Shown here: piece by piece, positions 37,707 through 46,464 of the stretch
Layout: each line of letters starts with the position of its first letter
Numbering within the stretch: the stretch's first letter is position 1
Source: an uncultured Pelagibacteraceae bacterium
GTDB taxonomy: Bacteria; Pseudomonadota; Alphaproteobacteria; Pelagibacterales; Pelagibacteraceae
Reading direction: 5' to 3'
Assembly: GCA_902624515.1 (NCBI GenBank)
Contig: CACNYE010000003.1
Span: 1-52,446 of the forward strand
DNA: 52,446 bases
Made by a program: the position numbers and the translations under genes
The notes under the pieces: model-generated
Databases searched by the model: none
What the model was told of the DNA's origin: nothing
Seen by the model: the letters and a program-made list of their open reading frames with translations, nothing else

Positions 37707-39040
37707 GCGAAGATAAAAATATTAAAATTGCAAGATTAATTAGTCTAGAAAAAAAAACTAGAGAAGCAAAAAGTAAAGATGAATTAAACTTTCTTGTTGT
37801 AAATGAAACTAGAGAAATAATTGATTACACAACTTCATTTTTATTATTGAAAAGTGCAACAGATAAATTTCATATCAATGCAATATCAGACATAGCCTCA
37901 ATTGATAGAACTGCACCTTTAGTAACTTTTGTTGAAAGCATTATAAATCATAAAACAAAAATAAATTTAAAAGAAATTGAAAGTATTGATCTAGAACAGT
38001 TTTCAAAAAAAATTAAAAAACAAAAACCAAAAAATATTCCTCAGTATTTACTATGTATACCTATTTTTTCTCCCCAACGAGGTCTTCAGGGTTATCTTTT
38101 ACTTGCAAGAAATAAAAATTTTAATGAAAATGAAAATGAATTAATCCAACACTTATCTAGGACTTATGGTCATGCTTATAATACTTTTTTAACTAATTTT
38201 TCAATTAAAAACTTTTTAAAGAAAAATTTTACAGGAAAAAAACGATGGATTACAATATCAGTAATTATATTAATATTTCTTTTTCCAGTTCGAATAACAA
38301 GCACGGCGCCCGTAGAAGTAGTAGCAAAAAATCCATTTTTAATTACTTCACCTTTTGATGGTGTAGTAAAAAAGATTATTGCCAACAATAATGATCAAAC
38401 AAAACCAGGAGATTTATTAGTTTTGTTAGAGGATATTGATTTATCTAACGAATTTAATCTTGCAAAACAATCACTTCAAGTTGCTGAAAAAGAACTTTTA
38501 AGAACAAGACAATCATCATTTACTGATAATGAACAAAAATCAAGATTAGCAGAGCTTGTTGCACAAGTTGATTTAAAAAGAGTTGAGCTAAAATCAGCAG
38601 AGAGAAAATTAAAAAATTCTAAGATTTATTCTGAAAAAAAAGGTGTTGTTATAGTTGATAGAAAATCTGATTGGCAAGGAAAGCCTGTAGCTGTTGGCGA
38701 AAAAATTTTAACAATTGCTGATCCAAATAACATTGAGTTTTTAATATGGCTTCCTGTAAAAGATTCTATAGTGATCAATCAAGATGCTAATACTAACATT
38801 TTTTTAGATATTAATCCTATGAGTTCTTATAAAGGAAATATTATAAGATCAACTTATGAACCCGAACTGTCACCTGAAGAAGTTCTTTCTTATAAATTGA
38901 TATCAAGTTTTAAAGGAAACAGAGACACACCTCGTATAGGATTAAGAGGAACAGCGAAGGTGTATGGAAATAGAACAATACTATTTTATTATTTATTTAG
39001 AAAACCAATTACATTTATTCGACAATTAATCGGCTTATGA
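37703..39040 (+). CDS. Membrane fusion protein with N-terminal cytoplasmic GAF-like domain and HlyD-like C-terminus
   Basis: About 180-aa N-term (TREIIDYTTSFLLLK…LLCIPIFSPQRGLQGYLLLARN), TM WITISVIILIFLFPV, then ITSPFDGVVKKIIANNNDQTKPGDLLVLLED and coiled coil. Confidence 0.78.
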   Translation: MSEDKNIKIARLISLEKKTREAKSKDELNFLVVNETREIIDYTTSFLLLKSATDKFHINAISDIASIDRTAPLVTFVESIINHKTKINLKEIESIDLEQFSKKIKKQKPKNIPQYLLCIPIFSPQRGLQGYLLLARNKNFNENENELIQHLSRTYGHAYNTFLTNFSIKNFLKKNFTGKKRWITISVIILIFLFPVRITSTAPVEVVAKNPFLITSPFDGVVKKIIANNNDQTKPGDLLVLLEDIDLSNEFNLAKQSLQVAEKELLRTRQSSFTDNEQKSRLAELVAQVDLKRVELKSAERKLKNSKIYSEKKGVVIVDRKSDWQGKPVAVGEKILTIADPNNIEFLIWLPVKDSIVINQDANTNIFLDINPMSSYKGNIIRSTYEPELSPEEVLSYKLISSFKGNRDTPRIGLRGTAKVYGNRTILFYYLFRKPITFIRQLIGL

Positions 39041-41142
39041 TAATTCCATATTTAAGAGAAGATTTAGAGATACTGAGAGGAAATAGTAGAGAAGATGGAT
39101 CTCCAGCATGGCTTTTATACGATGCTTTAAGAAATAGATATTTCACCCTTGGACTAACAGCTTTTAAGTTAATCAAATATTGGAGTGGGGGAGATGACAT
39201 CAAAATTTTTGAAAAAAAAATAAATAAAGAGGGAATTGATACAAATATTGATGAAATTAAAAAGTTTATTGATTTTCTTCAATTGAATAATTTAATTATC
39301 CAACCTAGAGGGCAAAAAGATAATCTTTTGCTTAATCAAAAAAATTCACAAGAGAAAAATTGGTTATTTTTTCTAATTCACAGTTATCTTTTTTTTAAAA
39401 TTCCCTTAGTAAAACCTGATGAATGGTTAGGAAAAACATTGAGGTATGCCAAACCTCTTGGTGGAAAGAAAATAAGAAATATAATCTATGTTTTAGGTTT
39501 CATTGGTATTTGTTTAATTACTCAACAATTCGATAGTTTTTTAAAAACTTTTTTATACTTTTTTTCATTTGAAGGACTTTTATTATATTTATTAGCATTG
39601 GTTTTTGTAAAATCTTTACATGAACTTGGTCATGCTTATGTTTCAAAATATTTTGGCTGTAGAGTTTCATCCATAGGTATTGCATTTTTGGTATTTTTTC
39701 CGTTTTTATATACTGACACTTCAGATGCCTGGCGATTGAGAGATCATAAAGATAGATTGTTAATAAATTTTGCAGGAATTTTAACTGAACTTCATCTTGC
39801 ATTAATTTCAACTTTTTTATGGGCAGTTCTTCCTGATGGTGGTTTAAAAAGTATAGCTTTTTTTATTGCAACAACGAGCTGGATTTCATCTTTAGCAATT
39901 AACGTAAGTCCTTTCATGAGATTTGATGGATATTATGTTTTCTCAGATTGGTTGCAGGCTGAAAACTTACAACCAAGATCATTTGCACTTGCAAGATGGC
40001 AATTAAGAGAAATTTTATTTGGTTTTAACCATAAGCCTCCAGAAGATTTAAATCCTTCAAGACGATGGACTTTTATTTTATATGCATGGCTTACTTGGGT
40101 ATATAGATTTTTTATATTCTTAGGGATTGCTTTTCTAGTATATCATTTAGCATTCAAAGTTTTAGGAATTATATTATTCGTTATAGAAATATACTGGTTC
40201 ATTTTACGACCTATTTTAAGTGAAATAAAGAATTGGTATAATCTAAAGTCTCAAATTAAAGTTAATAAACAAACTATCAGACTCTATTCTATTCTGTTAT
40301 TTCTATTTATAATTCTATTCATGCCATGGAAATCATCGTTGAAAATCCCAGCAGTTTATATTTCAGATAATTATTCAAAAATTTATTCTCCATATCCTGC
40401 AAAAATTAAGGAAATTTTTGTCGATAAAAATCAAGTAGTTAAAAAAGGACAAAAATTGATTGAACTATCATCACCTGAATTAGATTTAGAAATAAGTAAA
40501 GTAAGAAGAAAAATTAAACTTACCAAAACAAAAATTAATAGAATAAGTAAATTATCAAACAATCTAGATCAATATATGATACTTCAGCAAAGATTAATCT
40601 CACTTAAAGATGAGCTAGATGGTTTAAGTAGAATAAAATCTAAGCTTTTACTTAAATCTCCAGTTGATGGTAAAATTAAAAATTTTTCTAATTTATCAAA
40701 AAATCAATGGGTAAGTAACTTAGAACCCTTGGTTGGAGTTATAAAATTAGGTCCTGGAAATGTAATAGGTTATCTAAAAGAAAAAGAAATTAAAAGATTC
40801 AAAACAAATGAAAAAGCAGTTTTCATTCCTTTTGATGGAGAACATCAAAAAATTAAATTGATTTCTAAAAATTTAGATCGATCAGCAATTTCTATTCTTC
40901 CTTATTTATCTCTTTCATCTCAATATGATGGTCCTATAGCAACAAGGACATTTGTTTCTGAAGAATATGAAAACAGACCAGTCAAAGCATATTATCAAGT
41001 AACTTTTCAAATTATAAATAGAGATAATAAAATTGAATTAGAAGTACCAGGCTATGTTCATGTTGATGGCTATAGATATAGTCCTATATTTGATTTTTTC
41101 AGAAGTTTAATATCTATTATTGTTAGAGAAAGTAGAATTTAA
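39037..41142 (+). CDS. PqqD-like domain + M50 (site-2-type) metalloprotease membrane domain + HlyD-like domain fusion
   Basis: N-term SPAWLLYDALRNRYFTLGLTAFKLIKYW…IKKFIDFLQLNNLI; HELGHAYVSKYFG (HExxH, 39619..39633) and NVSPFMRFDGYYVFSD; C-term IYSPYPAKIKEIFVDKNQVVKKGQKLIELSSPELD. Confidence 0.85.
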   Translation: MIIPYLREDLEILRGNSREDGSPAWLLYDALRNRYFTLGLTAFKLIKYWSGGDDIKIFEKKINKEGIDTNIDEIKKFIDFLQLNNLIIQPRGQKDNLLLNQKNSQEKNWLFFLIHSYLFFKIPLVKPDEWLGKTLRYAKPLGGKKIRNIIYVLGFIGICLITQQFDSFLKTFLYFFSFEGLLLYLLALVFVKSLHELGHAYVSKYFGCRVSSIGIAFLVFFPFLYTDTSDAWRLRDHKDRLLINFAGILTELHLALISTFLWAVLPDGGLKSIAFFIATTSWISSLAINVSPFMRFDGYYVFSDWLQAENLQPRSFALARWQLREILFGFNHKPPEDLNPSRRWTFILYAWLTWVYRFFIFLGIAFLVYHLAFKVLGIILFVIEIYWFILRPILSEIKNWYNLKSQIKVNKQTIRLYSILLFLFIILFMPWKSSLKIPAVYISDNYSKIYSPYPAKIKEIFVDKNQVVKKGQKLIELSSPELDLEISKVRRKIKLTKTKINRISKLSNNLDQYMILQQRLISLKDELDGLSRIKSKLLLKSPVDGKIKNFSNLSKNQWVSNLEPLVGVIKLGPGNVIGYLKEKEIKRFKTNEKAVFIPFDGEHQKIKLISKNLDRSAISILPYLSLSSQYDGPIATRTFVSEEYENRPVKAYYQVTFQIINRDNKIELEVPGYVHVDGYRYSPIFDFFRSLISIIVRESRI

Positions 41143-41155
41143 TATTTAAAATAAG

Positions 41156-41231
41156 TGGTGCCCCCGCACGGATTCGAACCGCGGACCTATTGATTACAAA
41201 TCAATTGCTCTACCAGCTGAGCTACAAGGGC
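41156..41231 (-). tRNA. tRNA-Thr (TGT anticodon), CCA encoded
   Basis: Reverse complement GCCCTTGTAGCTCAGCTGGTAGAGCAATTGATTTGTAATCAATAGGTCCGCGGTTCGAATCCGTGCGGGGGCACCA folds as a cloverleaf. Confidence 0.95.
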
Positions 41232-41264
41232 ATGCGCAATAATTATTAATAATTCTTAAATTAA

Positions 41265-42008
41265 TCAACTCTTTTTTTTTAAATAATTTAAATGATGAAA
41301 TACAATAGCAGCACTATTAGAGATATTTAGACTTTCTACTTTATTATCAATTTCTATTTTTACTAAAAAATCAGCATATTTAGATGTGTGTTTATGCATA
41401 CCAAAGCCTTCAGATCCAAATAAAAGAATATTGTTTCCTTTCCATTCTATATTTGTAAAATCTTTGTTACCACCACTATCAAACCCATAAACCCAAAAAT
41501 TTTTATCTTTTAAATTTTTTAAAGTAGAGTTTATGTTAGATACTTCAAAAATATTCATATACTCAATGGCTCCACTAGAAGATTTATACATAAGTTTACT
41601 TTCACGTGGATAATGTCTCTCTTTAATAATAATTCCATCTATATTAAAGGATGTAGCACTTCTAATTAAAGCTCCAATATTTCTAGGATCTGTTACCCCA
41701 TCTAAACAAACTAAGGTGACATTATCTCTCTTTTTTATAAATTCTTTGAGAATTGGTTTTTCTAAGTGCTCTATCTCAGCAACATATCCTTGATGTAACA
41801 AATTCTCTTTGGTGCTATATTTGTCTAATTCTTTTTTAGTTTTAAAATAAACCTTTACGTCATTTAGAAGATTTTTGTTAGGGCTTTTTCTGTGTATATT
41901 TTTTTTACTTTCCTCTGTTAAAAAAACTCTCAGCACCTTTCTTTTTGGATTTTTGAGAGCATCAATAACAGCGTGTTGGCCAACAATGAAAAATGATGAT
42001 TTATTCAT
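41265..42008 (-). CDS. rlmB: 23S rRNA (guanosine-2'-O-)-methyltransferase RlmB / TrmH-family (SpoU)
   Basis: GQHAVIDALKNPKRKV, CLDGVTDPRNIGALIRSATSF, LLFGSEGFGMHKHTSKYADFLVKIEIDNKVESLNISNSAAIVFHHL. Confidence 0.9.
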   Translation of the reverse strand: MNKSSFFIVGQHAVIDALKNPKRKVLRVFLTEESKKNIHRKSPNKNLLNDVKVYFKTKKELDKYSTKENLLHQGYVAEIEHLEKPILKEFIKKRDNVTLVCLDGVTDPRNIGALIRSATSFNIDGIIIKERHYPRESKLMYKSSSGAIEYMNIFEVSNINSTLKNLKDKNFWVYGFDSGGNKDFTNIEWKGNNILLFGSEGFGMHKHTSKYADFLVKIEIDNKVESLNISNSAAIVFHHLNYLKKKS

Positions 42009-42062
42009 AAATAATCCTATGTTTTACACGTTTTTTTGAATATTTTCCTATTAAATCACGTG

Positions 42063-42090
42063 TTGCATTTGCATAAATAAAATATATAAA
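42063..42090 (+). promoter_or_regulatory. Candidate sigma70-type promoter for the tRNA-Tyr/tRNA-Gly/tuf operon
   Basis: TTGCAT – 16 nt – TATAAA upstream of tRNA-Tyr. Motif reading only, in an AT-rich background. Confidence 0.4.
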
Positions 42091-42138
42091 ACGCTTGTTG
42101 TTTGAAGCTTTATTGAACAAGGGGACACTTCCCCTAAG

Positions 42139-42224
42139 GGAGGGGTTCCAGAGCGGTCAAATGGGGCGGGCTGTAAACCCGTTGACTTCGGTCTTCGAAA
42201 GTTCGAATCTTTCCCCCTCCACCA
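42139..42224 (+). tRNA. tRNA-Tyr (GTA anticodon), CCA encoded
   Basis: GGAGGGG…GGGCTGTAAACCC… long variable arm …CCCCTCCACCA; 86 nt. Confidence 0.95.
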
Positions 42225-42270
42225 TTCAATGAAATTTTAAATAATACTGGAGTGTTATTCTTGGGTTTGT

Positions 42271-42344
42271 GCGGGTGTAGTTCAATGGTAGAACGCTAGC
42301 CTTCCAAGCTGGATGTAAGGGTTCGATTCCCTTTACCCGCTCCA
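42271..42344 (+). tRNA. tRNA-Gly (TCC anticodon), CCA encoded
   Basis: GCGGGTGTAGTTCAATGGTAGAACGCTAGCCTTCCAAGCTGGATGTAAGGGTTCGATTCCCTTTACCCGCTCCA. Confidence 0.95.
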
Positions 42345-42376
42345 AGAAATAAAATTATTAATAAAGAGGAAAAAAA

Positions 42377-43567
42377 ATGTCGAAAGAAAAATTTGTAAGG
42401 AATAAACCGCATTGTAATATCGGTACTATTGGTCATGTAGACCATGGTAAAACAACTTTGACTGCAGCTATCACAAAAGTTTTAGCTGAAACAGGCGGTG
42501 CTACTGCGATTGCGTATGATCAAATAGATAAAGCTCCGGAAGAAAAAGAGAGAGGAATCACAATCTCTACTGCGCACGTTGAGTATGAAACAGAAAAAAG
42601 ACACTACGCACACGTAGACTGTCCAGGACACGCTGACTATGTAAAAAATATGATTACTGGTGCAGCTCAGATGGATGGAGCAATACTTGTTGTAAACGCA
42701 GCAGACGGTCCGATGCCACAAACTAGAGAACATATTCTTTTAGCAAGACAAGTTGGTGTACCTGCAATTGTAGTATACTTAAACAAAGTAGATCAAGTTG
42801 ATGATAAAGAAATGATTGATCTAGTTGAGGAAGAAATTAAAGAATTATTAACTTCTTATAAATTTCCAGGAGACAAAACTCCAATAGCTAAAGGTTCAGC
42901 ACTGGCAGCTGTTGAGGGTAGAGATGATGAAATTGGAAAAAATTCAATTTTAGAATTAATGAAAAATGTTGATGAATTTATTCCACAACCCGACAGACCT
43001 AAGGACAAAGATTTCTTAATGCCTGTTGAGGACGTCTTTTCTATTTCAGGAAGAGGTACAGTTGTTACAGGTAGAGTAGAGTCTGGTGTAATTAAAACTG
43101 GAGATGAAATCGAAATAGTAGGAATAAGAGAAACTAAAAAATCAGTTTGTACTGGGGTTGAGATGTTTAGAAAGCTTTTAGACTCAGGTGAAGCAGGTGA
43201 TAACATTGGTGTATTATTAAGAGGTGTTGAGAGAACAGATGTTGAAAGAGGTCAAGTACTTTGTAAATCTGGCTCAGTTACACCGCACACTAAGTTTGAA
43301 GCTCAAGCGTATGTTCTTAAGAAAGAGGAGGGTGGTAGACATACACCGTTCTTTACTAAGTATAGACCTCAGTTTTATTTTAGAACAACAGATGTAACTG
43401 GTGAAGTAGAGCTACCATCAGGAACTGAAATGGTTATGCCTGGTGATGATGCGAAGTTTACAGTTAAATTAATTACACCGATTGCGATGTCAGAAAAATT
43501 AAATTTTGCTATTCGTGAAGGTGGAAGAACAGTTGGAGCTGGTGTAGTAACTAAGATTATAGAGTAA
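42377..43567 (+). CDS. tuf: Elongation factor Tu
   Basis: [57 protein letters not shown]. Confidence 0.99.
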   Translation: MSKEKFVRNKPHCNIGTIGHVDHGKTTLTAAITKVLAETGGATAIAYDQIDKAPEEKERGITISTAHVEYETEKRHYAHVDCPGHADYVKNMITGAAQMDGAILVVNAADGPMPQTREHILLARQVGVPAIVVYLNKVDQVDDKEMIDLVEEEIKELLTSYKFPGDKTPIAKGSALAAVEGRDDEIGKNSILELMKNVDEFIPQPDRPKDKDFLMPVEDVFSISGRGTVVTGRVESGVIKTGDEIEIVGIRETKKSVCTGVEMFRKLLDSGEAGDNIGVLLRGVERTDVERGQVLCKSGSVTPHTKFEAQAYVLKKEEGGRHTPFFTKYRPQFYFRTTDVTGEVELPSGTEMVMPGDDAKFTVKLITPIAMSEKLNFAIREGGRTVGAGVVTKIIE

Positions 43568-43576
43568 GCTCTCTAT

Positions 43577-43652
43577 AGGAGTGTAGCTCAATTGGTAGAG
43601 CGCCGGTCTCCAAAACCGGAGGCTGAGGGTTCGAGTCCCTCCGCTCCTGCCA
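43577..43652 (+). tRNA. tRNA-Trp (CCA anticodon), CCA encoded
   Basis: AGGAGTGTAGCTCAATTGGTAGAGCGCCGGTCTCCAAAACCGGAGGCTGAGGGTTCGAGTCCCTCCGCTCCTGCCA. Confidence 0.95.
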
Positions 43653-43672
43653 ACAAGAGTATGATTTAAATT

Positions 43673-43864
43673 ATGAGAAACCCGATTAAATTTATACAAG
43701 AAGTAAAACAAGAAGCTTTTAGAGTTACCTGGCCAACAGGTAAAGAGACTTTACAAGGTGCTTTGATGGTTTTTGCTATGGCAGTAGTAATGTCATTATT
43801 TTTTCTTTTGTTGGATCAGGTTTTAAAATTTTTTTTAGAATTGTTACTTAGGATAAGCATATAA
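43673..43864 (+). CDS. secE: Preprotein translocase subunit SecE
   Basis: 63 aa, FIQEVKQEAFRVTWPTGKETLQG plus single TM; between tRNA-Trp and nusG. Confidence 0.95.
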   Translation: MRNPIKFIQEVKQEAFRVTWPTGKETLQGALMVFAMAVVMSLFFLLLDQVLKFFLELLLRISI

Positions 43865-44394
43865 TGAAAAATTGGTATATCGTTCAATCTCATTCAAGTT
43901 TCGAAAATAAAGTAGCAGGCTTAATCAAAGAGGAGGCTGATAAAGCTAAAATTGGGGAAAAATTTGAGGAAATCATAGTACCAACTCATGACGTTACTGA
44001 AGTTAAAAGAGGCAAAAGAGTTCAAAGAAAAAAAAAGTATTTTCCAGGTTATGTGTTAATTAAAAGTGAAATGGATAATAATATTTATCATATGATTAAG
44101 AACATAAAGAGAGTGAGTGGTTTTTTAGGAACAAAAGGTATGCCTGTTCCTGTTTCAGATAAAGAAATTGAAAAAATATTAGGACAAATTAAAGATGGTG
44201 TGGCCCAACCTAAATCTGGTATAGAATATAGTGTTGGTGAAAAGGTACAAGTGGTTGATGGACCTTTTGCATCATTTAGTGGCATGGTAGAGGATGTAGA
44301 TGAGGAAAAATCTAGATTAAAAGTTTCTGTATCAATATTTGGTAGACCAACACCTGTTGATTTAGAATATAACCAAGTGGAGAAAGTAAGTTAA
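43864..44394 (+). CDS. nusG: Transcription termination/antitermination protein NusG
   Basis: [15 protein letters not shown]…[15 protein letters not shown]…[17 protein letters not shown] (KOW). Confidence 0.97.
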   Translation: MKNWYIVQSHSSFENKVAGLIKEEADKAKIGEKFEEIIVPTHDVTEVKRGKRVQRKKKYFPGYVLIKSEMDNNIYHMIKNIKRVSGFLGTKGMPVPVSDKEIEKILGQIKDGVAQPKSGIEYSVGEKVQVVDGPFASFSGMVEDVDEEKSRLKVSVSIFGRPTPVDLEYNQVEKVS

Positions 44395-44825
44395 TGGCAG
44401 CTAAAAAAGAAATAAGTGGATTTATAAAATTACAAATAAAAGGTGGCCAAGCGAATCCTGCACCACCCGTTGGTCCAGCTTTAGGTCAACGTGGTGTTAA
44501 TATTATGGAGTTTTGTAAAGCTTTTAATGACAAAACAAAATCATTAGCTGGAAAACCTGTGCCAGTTGAAATTACTGTTTATAAAGATAAAAAATTTGAT
44601 TTTAAAATTAAATCACCTCCAGCATCTTTTTTCATAAGAGAAGCTGCAAAACTTAAAAGTGGTTCACAAGAGCCAGGAAGAAATATTGTAGCATCAATCA
44701 CAAAAAAACAAGCTGAAGAAATTGCAAAACAAAAAATGCAAGATTTAAATGCTTTAGATTTAGAGCAAGCAGTTAAAATTATAGCAGGTTCAGCTAGATC
44801 AATGGGAATAGAGGTAAAAGAATAA
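44394..44825 (+). CDS. rplK: 50S ribosomal protein L11
   Basis: [37 protein letters not shown]. Confidence 0.98.
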   Translation: MAAKKEISGFIKLQIKGGQANPAPPVGPALGQRGVNIMEFCKAFNDKTKSLAGKPVPVEITVYKDKKFDFKIKSPPASFFIREAAKLKSGSQEPGRNIVASITKKQAEEIAKQKMQDLNALDLEQAVKIIAGSARSMGIEVKE

Positions 44826-45514
44826 TGGCATCAAAAAGATTTAAAAAACTTCCAGAAAAAACGTCTGAATTAGTACCTGAGATATTAGAAAAACTATTAC
44901 CTGTTATTAAAAAGAACTGCACTGTTAAATTTGATGAGTCAGTAGATTTAAGTTTGCAAATAAATAATAAGCAAAAAAAAAGTGAAATTAATATTAGAAC
45001 TGTTGTAAATCTTCCTGGTGGAACAGGAAAAAAAGTAAAAGTTGCTGTAGTTTGTGAAGATGCAAAAACTGAGGAGGCCAAAGCTGCTGGAGCAGACATA
45101 ATTGGTGGAGATGATTTTATAGAGAAAATAAAAAATGGAGAAATTAATTTTGAGAAATTAATTTGTACACCAGGAATGATGGTCAAATTATCTAAGCTTG
45201 GAAAAGTTTTAGGACCAAAAGGCTTGATGCCTAATCCTAAACTTGGTTCAGTTACACCTGATGTTAAAAAAGCAATAACAGAAGCAAAATCAGGACAAGC
45301 AGAGATTAGAAATGATAAAGATGGAAATATTGGTGTGAGTTTAGGAAAAAAATCATTTAGTGATGAAAAATTGATAAAAAATTTCAATGCAATAATTGAA
45401 ACATTGGAAAAAGAAAAATCTAACAATACTGTTAAAGGTGATTTGATTAAATCTGCTTTTATTACCTCCACTATGGGAGTTTCATACAAAGTTAAATTAG
45501 CAAAGAATTTTTAA
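44825..45514 (+). CDS. rplA: 50S ribosomal protein L1
   Basis: TPGMMVKLSKLGKVLGPKGLMPNPKLGSVTPDV. Confidence 0.98.
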   Translation: MASKRFKKLPEKTSELVPEILEKLLPVIKKNCTVKFDESVDLSLQINNKQKKSEINIRTVVNLPGGTGKKVKVAVVCEDAKTEEAKAAGADIIGGDDFIEKIKNGEINFEKLICTPGMMVKLSKLGKVLGPKGLMPNPKLGSVTPDVKKAITEAKSGQAEIRNDKDGNIGVSLGKKSFSDEKLIKNFNAIIETLEKEKSNNTVKGDLIKSAFITSTMGVSYKVKLAKNF

Positions 45515-45519
45515 TTATT

Positions 45520-46041
45520 ATGATGAACAAAGAACAAAAAAAGAATTATATTTCTGAAATAACTACTCAGTTTGAAAATAGTAAAGCTGTCATGGTAACT
45601 CATTATCAAGGTTTAACTATGACTCAACTTGATGATTTAAGATCGAAAATGAGAGAACATGGAATAATTTTTAAGATTACAAAAAATAGGATTACAAAAT
45701 TAGCTCTAGAAAAAACTAAGTGTAAGGATCTATCAAATTTATTTACTGGTCCAACAGCAGTAGCTTTTGGAGAAGATGCGATTATGTCTGCAAGAATTTT
45801 GTCAAAATTTGCCAAAGATAACGAGAGTCTAAAATTAATTGGTGGAATGATGGATAATGAGATTCTTGATCATTCTGGGGTCATGAATGTAGCAAATTTA
45901 CCTACTTTGGATGAAGCAAGAGCAAATATTGTGGGTATTTTGAACGCTTCTGCATCAAAAATGATTAGTATTTTGCTTGCACGTTCAGAAAAAATGAGTA
46001 GTTTACCCCCTGAAAATTCTGAAACAAAACCAAAAGAGTAA
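45520..46041 (+). CDS. rplJ: 50S ribosomal protein L10
   Basis: [40 protein letters not shown]; gene order. Confidence 0.96.
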   Translation: MMNKEQKKNYISEITTQFENSKAVMVTHYQGLTMTQLDDLRSKMREHGIIFKITKNRITKLALEKTKCKDLSNLFTGPTAVAFGEDAIMSARILSKFAKDNESLKLIGGMMDNEILDHSGVMNVANLPTLDEARANIVGILNASASKMISILLARSEKMSSLPPENSETKPKE

Positions 46042-46045
46042 TTAT

Positions 46046-46411
46046 ATGGCTGATTTAAATAAAATTATAGAAGATTTATCAAGTTTGACTGTGGCTGAAG
46101 CTGCGGATCTTTCAAAACAATTAGAGGAAAAATGGGGTGTAACTCCAATGGCAGCAGCAGCTCCAGCAGCAGCTGGTGGTGCAGCAGCAGCAGAAGAAAA
46201 AGACGATTTTACTATCATGTTAGTTTCTGCAGGTGATAAAAAAATTAATGTAATTAAAGAAGTAAGAGCGGCAACTTCGTTAGGTTTAAAAGAAGCTAAA
46301 GACTTAGTTGAAGGGGCACCAAAAGAAGTTAAAGCTGGTGTTCCAAAAAAAGAAGCAGAAGAAATTAAAGCTAAATTAGAAGCTGCTGGCGCAAAAGTAG
46401 AACTTAAATAA
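46046..46411 (+). CDS. rplL: 50S ribosomal protein L7/L12
   Basis: Ala-rich hinge, [47 protein letters not shown]. Confidence 0.98.
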   Translation: MADLNKIIEDLSSLTVAEAADLSKQLEEKWGVTPMAAAAPAAAGGAAAAEEKDDFTIMLVSAGDKKINVIKEVRAATSLGLKEAKDLVEGAPKEVKAGVPKKEAEEIKAKLEAAGAKVELK

Positions 46412-46430
46412 TTTAATAAGGACCAACATA

Positions 46431-46455
46431 AATACTGATTGTTTACATCAGTATT
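46431..46455 (+). other. Perfect 9-bp hairpin in the rplL-rpoB intergenic region
   Basis: AATACTGAT-TGTTTAC-ATCAGTATT, ending 9 nt before the rpoB ATG; not followed by a U-run. Confidence 0.7.
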
Positions 46456-46464
46456 GAAACATAA

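Noticed and set aside
36966-41142. Classification as a standard type I secretion system
   Set aside because: No ABC transporter (no Walker A/B or LSGGQ) anywhere in the locus; the inner-membrane component is instead an M50-type protein.
44794-45489. 231-aa minus-strand ORF antisense to rplA
   Set aside because: Fully explained as the complement of the L1 coding sequence; no independent evidence.
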